From assembly GCF_000826085.1 (NCBI RefSeq), contig NZ_CCYM01000003.1, forward strand, positions 1-64,000: a stretch of DNA of 64,000 bases, read 5' to 3'. Within the stretch, counting starts at the first letter, position 1. Each line of letters starts with the position of its first letter. The notes beneath the pieces are model-generated. The model was given only the letters and a program-made list of their open reading frames with translations, was not told where the DNA came from and ran no database searches. The translations under genes were made by a program, and so were the position numbers. The DNA is from Nigerium massiliense (GTDB lineage: Bacteria > Actinomycetota > Actinomycetes > Propionibacteriales > Propionibacteriaceae). Below, piece by piece: positions 40,258-50,264 of the stretch.

Positions 40258-40884
40258 ATGGACGTCCTCGTCACCGGTCGGCGTTGCACCATCAGCGACG
40301 ATCTTCGCAACAAGATCACTGAGCGCCTCTCCGGGATCGAGCGGTTCAAGGACCGCGTGATCCGGATCGAGGTCCAGATTTCGGCCGAACCGCACGCCAA
40401 GCAGCCCGACCAGGCCATCAAGTGTGAGATCACGCTGGTGGGGAAGGGGCCGGTCGTGCGCTCCGTCGCGGCGGCCGAGGATAAGCAGGTGGCGTTCGAC
40501 CATGCCCTCGACAAGCTGAAGGCGCAGCTGCGCCGCGCCGCGGATCGGCGCAAGCACCACCGCGGGCTCCGGCCGCCTCAGTACGAGGTGCAGGATCTGG
40601 GTTCGTCGCCCGCACCGGGCGACTCCGGCGACGGCGAGGGCGTCGAGACCCACCGCATCGCGGGGCTCGAGGTCACCGGCGACGGCCCGCTGGTCGTGCG
40701 CGAGAAGTTCTTCCCGGCGACGCCGTTGACGTTGGCACAGGCCCTGGACGAGATGGAGCTCGTCGGGCACGACTTCTTCCTCTACTGCGACGCCGAGACC
40801 AAGGCTCCCAGCGTGGTTTACCGGCGCCGCGCCTACGACTACGGCGTCATTCACCTGACCGTGGACGAGAAGCTCGCGGAGTGA
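40258..40884 (+). CDS. hpf: long-form ribosome hibernation promoting factor
   Basis: 208 aa. The N-terminal S30AE domain (1-105; MDVLVTGRRCTISDDLRNKI) binds the 30S decoding region. After a linker, the C-terminal domain (~150-208; VVREKFFPATPLTLAQALDEM, VVYRRRAYDYGVIHL) dimerises ribosomes into 100S particles. AGGAGGA is 6 nt before the ATG; the longer upstream frame has no family similarity. Its last codons overlap the next gene's GTG. Confidence 0.94.
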   Translation: MDVLVTGRRCTISDDLRNKITERLSGIERFKDRVIRIEVQISAEPHAKQPDQAIKCEITLVGKGPVVRSVAAAEDKQVAFDHALDKLKAQLRRAADRRKHHRGLRPPQYEVQDLGSSPAPGDSGDGEGVETHRIAGLEVTGDGPLVVREKFFPATPLTLAQALDEMELVGHDFFLYCDAETKAPSVVYRRRAYDYGVIHLTVDEKLAE

Positions 40885-42116
40885 GTCCCTCGGTGAGCGG
40901 CCGGGCGTCTCGGGCGCCCGGCCGCTCCTTGACTCTGCCGCAGGCGCGCCGGATCGCCCTGGCCGCCCAGGGCTTCGGGCGTCCGCGTCCCGCCACGGTG
41001 GGGATGCGGCAGGTGCAGCGGGTCATCGACCAGGTCGCACAGTTCCAGATCGACTCCATCAACATCGTCGCGCGAGCCCACTACTTTCCGCTGTTCGCCC
41101 GGTTGGGCCCCTACGAGCCGGGGCTGCTCGACCGCTGCTACGCGAAGGCGCCCCGCCGCCTGTTCGAGTACTGGGGGCACGCGGCGAGCCTCATCGACGT
41201 CCGGCTGGAGCCGGCGCTGCGCACGAGGATGGCGGCCGCGCAGGCGCGGCGGTGGCCCGCGGTGGACGCCGTCCGGGCCGCCCACCCCGGCCTCGCCGAA
41301 CGCATCGTGGCCGAGCTCGCCGAGCGCGGACCCCTGCGTGCCAACGACATCGAGCACGCCGAGGATCGCCGCCGCGACCACTGGGGCTGGAACTGGTCGG
41401 AGGTCAAGCACGTCCTGGAGTGGCTGCTCAGCACGGGGGTGGTGTCGTCTGCGGGGCGTACGCCGTCGTTCGAGCGGCTCTACGCGCTGCGTTCCGACGT
41501 CCTCCCGGCGGCCGTGCTCGCGGAGGAGACGCCCGACCCGGTCGAGGCGAACCTGCAGCTCACCCGGCGCGCGCTGAGCGCCCTCGGTGTCGCCGACACC
41601 CGTGCGGTCGCCGACTACTTCCGCCTGCGCGTCGACACCACGAAGCGCTCGCTGCAGACCCTGGTCGCGGCCGGCGAGGCCGAACGGGTCACCGTCCCCG
41701 GCTGGCGCGACGGCTGGCTGGCAACGACGGCCGCCCGACCCCGCCGCGTCCATGGCCAGGCGTTGATCAGCCCGTTCGACTCGCTCGTCTACGAGCGGCA
41801 GCGCCTCGAGACGCTGTTCGGGCTGCGGTACCGCATCGAGATCTACACGCCCGCGGCGCGCCGGGAGTTCGGCTACTACGTGTACCTGTTCCTGTGCGAC
41901 GAGGCCATCGCGGCGCGGGTCGACCTCAAGGCCGACCGGGCGGCCGGGGTGCTGCGGGTGCTGGCGTCCTGGCTCGAGCCCGGCGCGGATGCCGGGGACA
42001 CCGCCGCACGCCTCGCCGGCGAGCTACGCACGCTGGCGTCCTGGCAGGCGCTGGGCGACGTGGCCGTCGAGCCGCGCGGCGACCTGCACGAGCACCTGGC
42101 CCGCGCGCTGTCCTGA
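40881..42116 (+). CDS. YcaQ/AlkX-type DNA glycosylase (HTH_42 family)
   Basis: 411 aa. Winged-helix repeats of the HTH_42 family, whose members excise alkylated or cross-linked bases. The catalytic segment reads AQFQIDSINIVARAHYFPLF near residues 51-70; aligned with E. coli YcaQ the key motif is Q-I-D, which places it with the YcaQ/AlkX branch rather than the AlkZ (Q-x-Q) branch. Other blocks are YWGHAASLI and FDSLVYERQRLETLFGLRYRIE. GTG overlaps the hpf stop (GTGA), so it is probably translated in coupling with hpf. It is absent from this place in mycobacteria. Confidence 0.85.
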   Translation: MSPSVSGRASRAPGRSLTLPQARRIALAAQGFGRPRPATVGMRQVQRVIDQVAQFQIDSINIVARAHYFPLFARLGPYEPGLLDRCYAKAPRRLFEYWGHAASLIDVRLEPALRTRMAAAQARRWPAVDAVRAAHPGLAERIVAELAERGPLRANDIEHAEDRRRDHWGWNWSEVKHVLEWLLSTGVVSSAGRTPSFERLYALRSDVLPAAVLAEETPDPVEANLQLTRRALSALGVADTRAVADYFRLRVDTTKRSLQTLVAAGEAERVTVPGWRDGWLATTAARPRRVHGQALISPFDSLVYERQRLETLFGLRYRIEIYTPAARREFGYYVYLFLCDEAIAARVDLKADRAAGVLRVLASWLEPGADAGDTAARLAGELRTLASWQALGDVAVEPRGDLHEHLARALS

Positions 42117-42121
42117 CAGGC

Positions 42122-43066
42122 TCAGCCCTCGGCCCGCGACGAGCCGCCCTCGGCCGAGCGGCGCTCGTCGTCGCCGGCCTGACGGTCTGCGACGTCTACT
42201 CCGGTCGGGACCGGAGCGCCGTCGCGCTCGTCGTGAGCGAACGGGATCGCCCGCTGTTCGATCGTCTCCTCGGCGCGCTCCTGGTCGTGCCGCACCCGGC
42301 TCAGGAACGTCCGCGTGCGATCCTCCTGCGGGTGCCGCAGCACCGCGTCGGGCGTGCCCTGCTCGACGACGACGCCGCCGTCCATGAAGATCACCCGGTC
42401 GGCGACGTCGTGGGCGAACGCGATCTCGTGGGTGACGACGATCATCGTCATGCCGTGCGCCGCGAGGTCCTTCATGACGCCGAGCACCTCCCCGACGAGT
42501 TCGGGGTCGAGCGCGGACGTCGGCTCGTCGAACAGCATCAGGTCGGGTTCCATGGCGAGCGCGCGGGCGATCGCCACGCGCTGCTGCTGGCCGCCGGACA
42601 GCTGGGAGGGGTAGTTGTCGGCCTTGTCGGCCAGGCCGACCTGCCCCAGCAGGTCCATCGCGCGCGAGCGCGCGCGGTCGGGCTGCTCCCGCTTGACGAC
42701 GATGGGGGCCTCGGTGACGTTCTCCAGCGCGGTCTTGTGCGGGAACAGGTTGAACCGCTGGAACACCATGCCGATGTGCGAGCGCTGACGGGCGATGTCC
42801 TTGTCGGTGCGCTCGTAGAGCTTGCCGTCCCGCTCCTCGTAGCCGGCCAGCTCGCCGTCCACCCAGATGCGGCCGGCGTCCAGCCGCTCCATCTGGTTGA
42901 TCAGCCGCAGGAACGTCGTCTTGCCGGAGCCCGAGGGGCCGAGCAGGCAGACGACCTCGCCGCGGTCGACCGTCAGGTCGACGCCGCGCAGCACCTGCAC
43001 CGAGCCGAACGACTTCTGGACGTTGACCGCCAGCACCTGGTGGGCGGACGGGTCGGGCTGGGCCAT
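42122..43066 (-). CDS. polar amino-acid ABC transporter, ATP-binding protein
   Basis: 314 aa. Walker [11 protein letters not shown]-loop [10 protein letters not shown], signature [15 protein letters not shown] and Walker [14 protein letters not shown]. GlnQ/HisP type. The last ~60 residues form an unusual acidic, charged tail after the normal end of the family (~250). Its ATG shares a base with the permease stop (TGATG on the minus strand). It powers the permease below. Confidence 0.92.
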   Translation of the reverse strand: MAQPDPSAHQVLAVNVQKSFGSVQVLRGVDLTVDRGEVVCLLGPSGSGKTTFLRLINQMERLDAGRIWVDGELAGYEERDGKLYERTDKDIARQRSHIGMVFQRFNLFPHKTALENVTEAPIVVKREQPDRARSRAMDLLGQVGLADKADNYPSQLSGGQQQRVAIARALAMEPDLMLFDEPTSALDPELVGEVLGVMKDLAAHGMTMIVVTHEIAFAHDVADRVIFMDGGVVVEQGTPDAVLRHPQEDRTRTFLSRVRHDQERAEETIEQRAIPFAHDERDGAPVPTGVDVADRQAGDDERRSAEGGSSRAEG

Positions 43067-44043
43067 CAGTGATCACTCCCGGGGAAATCGACGGCGGTGG
43101 TGTCGTTCGCCTTCGCCGCGTTCCGGCGGGACGGGGACGGCGCGTAGCCGCGGCCGAAGTGGTTCTCGAGCTGTGCCTGCCCGATCATCAGCACGGTCGT
43201 GGCCAACAGATAGTAGATCGTGGCCGCGACGTAGGAGGGGATCGGCTTGTAATACTGCGTGGAAATCTGGTTCAGCTGGAAGAACAGCTCGGTGGCCAGC
43301 GGGATCGCGCTGAGCAGCGAGGTGTCCTTGAACATCGCGATGGTCTCGTTGCCCGTCGGCGGCACGATGACGCGCATCGCCTGCGGCAGGACGATGCGCG
43401 TCATGGCCTGGCTCCGGCTCATGCCCAGGGCCTGGGCGGCCTCGGTCTGCCCGCGGTCGACGCTGATGATGCCGGAGCGGGCGATCTCGGCCATGTAGGC
43501 CGCCTCGGACAGGCCCAGGCCGAGCGCCGCGCCGAGCAGGCCGGTGAACAGCTGGTTGGCGTCGACGGCGCCCCACGTCAGGGTGGCATCGATACCGAAG
43601 AACGACATCAACCGATCCCCGTAGGGGATGCCCAGGGGGATCATGCCGCTGGGGAAGAACGCCCCCGCGGCGCCGAGCAGCGTCAGCAGCACGTACCGGG
43701 GGATCGCCCGGAAGAACCACGTGTAGGCGAACGCCACCCCGCGCAGGATCGGGTTCGGCGACAACCGCATGATCGACAAGACGATGCCCAGGGCGACGCC
43801 GAACAGCATCGCCAGCACGGTCACGATCAGCGTGCCCTTGATGAACCCGTCGATGACCGGCGGCTGCTGCATGGCCGCCCACGTGAACGACCAGTCGAAC
43901 GCCTGGTTGTGCAGCAACTGGTCGATCAGCATGAGGGCGATCAGGATCACGACGACGACGGCGACCATCCGCCCGGGGTGCCGGACGGGCACGGCGTCGA
44001 TGGCGCCGGGCCGTTCCTCAGCCCGAGGAGTTGACTCAGCCAT
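43066..44043 (-). CDS. polar amino-acid ABC transporter, permease
   Basis: 325 aa. One long N-terminal helix (~24-42) and about five further membrane segments, with the EAA loop [20 protein letters not shown] near residues 215-235 and [18 protein letters not shown] after it, the hallmark of the HisMQ/GlnP family. Only one permease gene is present, so it probably homodimerises. It is 2 bp after the binding-protein gene. Confidence 0.92.
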   Translation of the reverse strand: MAESTPRAEERPGAIDAVPVRHPGRMVAVVVVILIALMLIDQLLHNQAFDWSFTWAAMQQPPVIDGFIKGTLIVTVLAMLFGVALGIVLSIMRLSPNPILRGVAFAYTWFFRAIPRYVLLTLLGAAGAFFPSGMIPLGIPYGDRLMSFFGIDATLTWGAVDANQLFTGLLGAALGLGLSEAAYMAEIARSGIISVDRGQTEAAQALGMSRSQAMTRIVLPQAMRVIVPPTGNETIAMFKDTSLLSAIPLATELFFQLNQISTQYYKPIPSYVAATIYYLLATTVLMIGQAQLENHFGRGYAPSPSRRNAAKANDTTAVDFPGSDH

Positions 44044-44045
44044 CG

Positions 44046-44948
44046 TCAGGGGTTCACCGAGATCTGGTCGGTCGCGGAGTTCTCCTGGCCGTACTTGGCG
44101 AGGATCGCGTCGTACTGGCCGGACTTCTTGATGTCACGGGTGGCCTGGGCGATCGCGTCGGCGAACGCGGTGTTGCTCTTGGAGACGACGAACCCGTACG
44201 GCGCGGAGTCGGTGACCTCCCCGAGCGCCTCGATCTTGTTGTTCGACTGCTTGATCGCGAAGTTGGTGATCGGCGAGTCCGCGAGCATCGCGCCGGCCCG
44301 GCCGGAGATGACCGCGTTGTTGACCTGGCCCTGGTCGCCGAAGGAGAGCACGGTGATCTTGTTGTTGATCGGGCACTTCTCCTGGGCGGCCTTCATCTCG
44401 TCCTCTTGGACGGTGCCGGTCTGCACGGCGATGGTCTGACCGCACACGCTCTTCGGGTCGATCTTCTTCGGGTTGCCGACGGGGACCGCCCACAGCGTGC
44501 CGGCGTTGAGGTAGCTGACCATGTTCACCGACTTCTTGCGCTCGGTGTTGATGGTGAACGAAGAGACGCCGACGTCGTACTTGTTGGCCTGGATGCCGCT
44601 GAGGATCGCGTTGAAGGCGGACGGCTGCCAGGACGTCTTGACGCCCATGCGCGCGGCGACGGCGTCGAACAGCTCAACGTCCATGCCGATCACCGTCTTG
44701 CCGTCGGAGTCGAGGTACTCGTTGGGCTTGTAGGTGGCGTCGACGCCGACGATGATCGTGCCGGAACTCTTCACCCGGTCGGGCAACTTGTCGTGCAGCG
44801 CGGGGTCGGCGGCCACGGGCGCGACGGTGGCGCTGGAGCTGCCGGCGGGGGAGGCGGAGCCCCCGCTCAGCGACGGCGATCCGCAAGCGCTCAGCAGGAG
44901 GCCGACGGTGGTAGCGATGGCCCAAAGAGCAGGCTTTTTCGTCCGCAT
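44046..44948 (-). CDS. amino-acid ABC transporter substrate-binding lipoprotein
   Basis: 300 aa from ATG 44948, which has GAGGGGA upstream; a longer frame to 45089 is ignored. Lipobox LLSAC (Cys22). The SBP_bac_3 domain covers ~50-295 (GTIIVGVDATYKPNEYLDSDGK, GMDVELFDAVAARMG, YDVGVSSFTIN, GYGF-like APYGFVVSKSN). It delivers a polar amino acid to the permease; the substrate cannot be read from sequence. First gene of a three-gene operon. Confidence 0.92.
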   Translation of the reverse strand: MRTKKPALWAIATTVGLLLSACGSPSLSGGSASPAGSSSATVAPVAADPALHDKLPDRVKSSGTIIVGVDATYKPNEYLDSDGKTVIGMDVELFDAVAARMGVKTSWQPSAFNAILSGIQANKYDVGVSSFTINTERKKSVNMVSYLNAGTLWAVPVGNPKKIDPKSVCGQTIAVQTGTVQEDEMKAAQEKCPINNKITVLSFGDQGQVNNAVISGRAGAMLADSPITNFAIKQSNNKIEALGEVTDSAPYGFVVSKSNTAFADAIAQATRDIKKSGQYDAILAKYGQENSATDQISVNP

Positions 44949-45158
44949 TGTTTTCCCCTCACGTGGTTCGGTGGCGGAATCTAAGCATGATAAGGGCGCG
45001 ATCCACCATGATTTTCGTCCAGGCTGCATGTGTGGCGGCCGATCTGGTGGGAGGTCGGGGCGGTGTCGCCATGACGAGGTGACGCGCACCCCCTACGATG
45101 GAATCTGGTCCCGGCCACCTGGGCGGCCTTCGACGAAAGCAAGGGAAGCGCGAAACAC
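44949..45158. promoter_or_regulatory. divergent promoter region, ABC transporter / secA
   Basis: 210 bp without a credible gene. TACGAT at 45094-45099 is a probable -10 for secA, giving a leader of about 55 nt. The minus-strand promoter for the transporter is not obvious. Confidence 0.45.
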
Positions 45159-47916
<2,758 letters not shown>

Positions 47917-47942
<26 letters not shown>

Positions 47943-48405
47943 CGCCGCCGCCCGCCAGGGCGATCTCGATGGCCTGACAGACCCAGCGCGCGCCGCGGTT
48001 CTCCAGCCGGAGGGCCGCGGCGTACGTCTGCCCGGACCCCTCGTGGCTCAGCGCCAGCGTCGCCTCGACGACCCCGGGCGCCGGCACCTGGGCGTGCACC
48101 CGCACGAGGCGGAGGGAGGCGCCGTGCCCGCCGCGGGCCAGCCTTTCCACGGTGTCGTAGACGCGCGGGGCGGTCACGCCCTCCAGATGCTGGGCCGGAC
48201 GCCGACCGCGGAGCACCTCCACCAACGCCTGACCCATGCGATGCGCCACCTGCTGCGCGTCGGACGTCCCGCGGCCCGAGCTCCGGGACGCCGCCGGCAG
48301 CGGCACCGCGAAGGGGGACAGCGGCGTGGCGGTGTTGAGCAGCCGCCGAGCGGGGCGCGTCAGCGGCGCCGGAGCGAGGATCATCATGAGCGCACGGTGC
48401 CGCAC
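47917..48405 (-). CDS. Rv3235-like (DUF6459) small protein
   Basis: 162 aa from GTG 48405 (or 156 aa from ATG 48387; no good ribosome site for either). The core [21 protein letters not shown] and [11 protein letters not shown] matches the short actinobacterial family exemplified by Rv3235, found near secA. The N-terminal third is Pro/Ala-rich and variable. Function unknown. Its 3' end overlaps the secA 3' end on the other strand. Confidence 0.65.
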
Positions 48406-48463
48406 CGTGGCCGAACGGGGAATGGGGAGGACTCCCCGTCGCGATGCGTGCGATGCTGGGGAC

Positions 48464-48928
48464 GTGCTCGTGTTTCTTCCGCTCAGCCCGCTCGACCTGA
48501 CCGCGCTCGCGTCCGGGACGCCGTTGGAGGGCGTCCGCGGTTACGCGACGACGCCGTCGTTCCTCGCCTCCTTCGGCCTGACCGAGGCGGACGACGAGGA
48601 CGCCGAGCGCACCGCCCTCTACGTCGCCGCACTGGAGGCGCTGCTGCGTCACGGCGTCCGGCTGGTCGCGGTGGCAGAGGACCAGCGCGCTCGCGACCTG
48701 CGCGACGACTTCGGTCAGGTCGAGACCGGCACCGTGGGCTTCGACGCGGTCAGCGCGCTCTTCTCCGACGATGAGGAAGGGCGGTCGATCGCCGCCGGCG
48801 TGCGTGCCGAGCTGGGGGAGGCGCCGCTGGCGCAGGCCTGGGACGATCCGGCCCACGAGCGACTGCTCGCCGAGACCGACCTGCTGTGGCACGGCCCGGC
48901 GGAGTGGGACCGCTTGACCCAGGACTGA
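48464..48928 (+). CDS. conserved actinobacterial protein, DUF6912-like
   Basis: 154 aa from GTG 48464. The opening VLVFLPLSPLDLTALASG, a central helical region rich in acidic residues and a C-terminal LLWHGPAEWDRL resemble the DUF6912 group that sits near secA in other Actinobacteria. Function unknown. The frame is open 228 nt upstream, but that part overlaps the minus-strand gene and has no family similarity. GATGCT, 6 nt before the GTG, may be a leaderless -10. Confidence 0.65.
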   Translation: MLVFLPLSPLDLTALASGTPLEGVRGYATTPSFLASFGLTEADDEDAERTALYVAALEALLRHGVRLVAVAEDQRARDLRDDFGQVETGTVGFDAVSALFSDDEEGRSIAAGVRAELGEAPLAQAWDDPAHERLLAETDLLWHGPAEWDRLTQD

Positions 48929-49034
48929 TGCCGAGCGGCCCCGCGCCCGGGCCGAGGCGCGGCCCCGGCGAACCGACCGCTCCGGACGGCGTCCCTGAAG
49001 TTGCCAACACGGGCAGTCCTGTCACACTGGGCGC

Positions 49035-49874
49035 ATGCCGCGTTCGATCTGGAAGGGTGCCGTCTCGTTCGGCCTCGTCACCATCCCCATCAAGCTCTAT
49101 GGGGCCACGGAGGAGAAGGACATCACCTTCCGCCAGGTTCACGACGAGGACGGCGGACGTATCCGCTACAAGCGGGTCTGCGAGGTCTGCGGGAACGAGA
49201 TCCCCTACGAGCACATCGCCAAGGGGTACGAGGCCGGCGACGGCCGGATGGTGACGCTCGAGGCGTCGGACCTCGAGGACCTGCCGCTGCCCAGCGCGAA
49301 GTCGATCGAGATCGTCCAATTCGTCGACATGGAGCAGATCGACCCGGCCTACTTCAGCAAGTCCTACTTCCTGGAGGCCGAGGGGCCGGGCGTGAAGCCC
49401 TACGTGCTGCTGCGCCAGGCGCTGGCCGACTCGGGGCGCGCCGGCATCGTGAAGGTCGCGCTGCGCAACCGCGAGTCGCTCGCGCTGGTGCGCGCCCGTG
49501 ACGACGTGTTGATGATGCACACCATGCTGTGGCCAGACGAGCTACGCGACGGGGAGTTCGCCGCGCCGCCGGACACCGCCAAGGCGTCGAAGGCGGAGCT
49601 GACGATGGCGACGTCCTTCATCGACCAGCTCACCGCCGACTTCGACCCGACCGCGTTCGAGGACAGCTACCGCGCGGCGCTGGAGGAGGTCGTCTCCGCC
49701 AAGCTGGAGGGCGTCGCGATGCCTGAGCAGAGCGACGAGGAGGCGCCGAAGGAGGCCGATGTCGTCGATCTGGTGGCGGCCCTTAAGGCTTCGGTCGAGG
49801 CAGCAAAGAAACGGCGTTCTGGTTCTGACAAGGGGAAAGGGGGCGAGGGGACGAAAAAGTCTCAAGTTGGCTGA
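49035..49874 (+). CDS. ku: non-homologous end joining protein Ku
   Basis: 279 aa bacterial Ku, a homodimeric ring that binds DNA ends and recruits LigD. Family blocks SIWKGAVSFGLVTIPIKLYGAT, RYKRVCEVCG, VDMEQIDPAYFSKSYFLEAE and LMMHTMLWPDELR are intact. The C-terminal ~45 residues form a Lys/Ser-rich tail (AAKKRRSGSDKGKG), which in other Ku proteins helps DNA binding. No ligD is in the window. Confidence 0.94.
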   Translation: MPRSIWKGAVSFGLVTIPIKLYGATEEKDITFRQVHDEDGGRIRYKRVCEVCGNEIPYEHIAKGYEAGDGRMVTLEASDLEDLPLPSAKSIEIVQFVDMEQIDPAYFSKSYFLEAEGPGVKPYVLLRQALADSGRAGIVKVALRNRESLALVRARDDVLMMHTMLWPDELRDGEFAAPPDTAKASKAELTMATSFIDQLTADFDPTAFEDSYRAALEEVVSAKLEGVAMPEQSDEEAPKEADVVDLVAALKASVEAAKKRRSGSDKGKGGEGTKKSQVG

Positions 49875-49901
49875 TTTTTAGGGAGCCATGTCGCTAAAAA
49901 T
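49874..49901. promoter_or_regulatory. A/T-rich 8-bp inverted repeat after ku
   Basis: ATTTTTAG (49874-49881) and CTAAAAAT (49894-49901) form a perfect inverted repeat with a 12-bp spacer. It touches the ku stop and precedes TAGGAT (49906-49911), a likely -10 for the amidase gene. It could be an operator or a ku terminator; the low GC is striking here. Confidence 0.5.
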
Positions 49902-50014
49902 GTCTTAGGATCCTCATGTCCTGACCAGACGACATCGGTCCCAGAGCAATCAGCTGGGGGGGAGGCCGCCCTCACGGACCTTCGGGTCCCTGTCCAAGAG
50001 AGTCTTCAGGCCCT

Positions 50015-50264
50015 ATGGCATCCCCTCTGCGCCGCCGCATGCTCGCCATCCTGGCAGCCCTGTCCCTGACCGTCCCCCTCGCGAACGCGACCCCCACCCC
50101 GGTGCAGGCGGCGGCGCAGAGGCGCGACCGCCCCCGCGGTCGACTCCGCCAAGGTCGTACTCACCCCCACGAAGGCCGATCTCGGCCTCCCCGCCGTCGC
50201 GGGCGCCGGCGTCCCCACCGGTTCGACGTCCGCCTCGGCGGGCGCGCTCGTCACCACCGCATCG
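50015..50264 (+). pseudogene. out-of-frame signal peptide segment of the first amidase
   Basis: ATG 50015 begins a classic signal peptide (MASPLRRRMLAILAALSLTV, then PLANATPTPVQAAA). Around 50110-50130 this frame turns into Arg/Pro-rich nonsense, while the amidase frame shows the expected secreted-protein sequence (ATAPAVDSAKVVLTPTKADL). The amidase frame has a stop at 50067-50069, so it cannot start upstream. A 1-nt insertion or 2-nt deletion near 50117-50130 explains this. It could be a sequencing error. Confidence 0.75.

Noticed and set aside
49918..50014. c-di-AMP (ydaO) riboswitch upstream of the amidase
   Set aside because: I looked for its conserved blocks because such riboswitches precede actinobacterial wall hydrolases; they are absent. 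Only a GGACC-TTCG-GGTCC hairpin is present.
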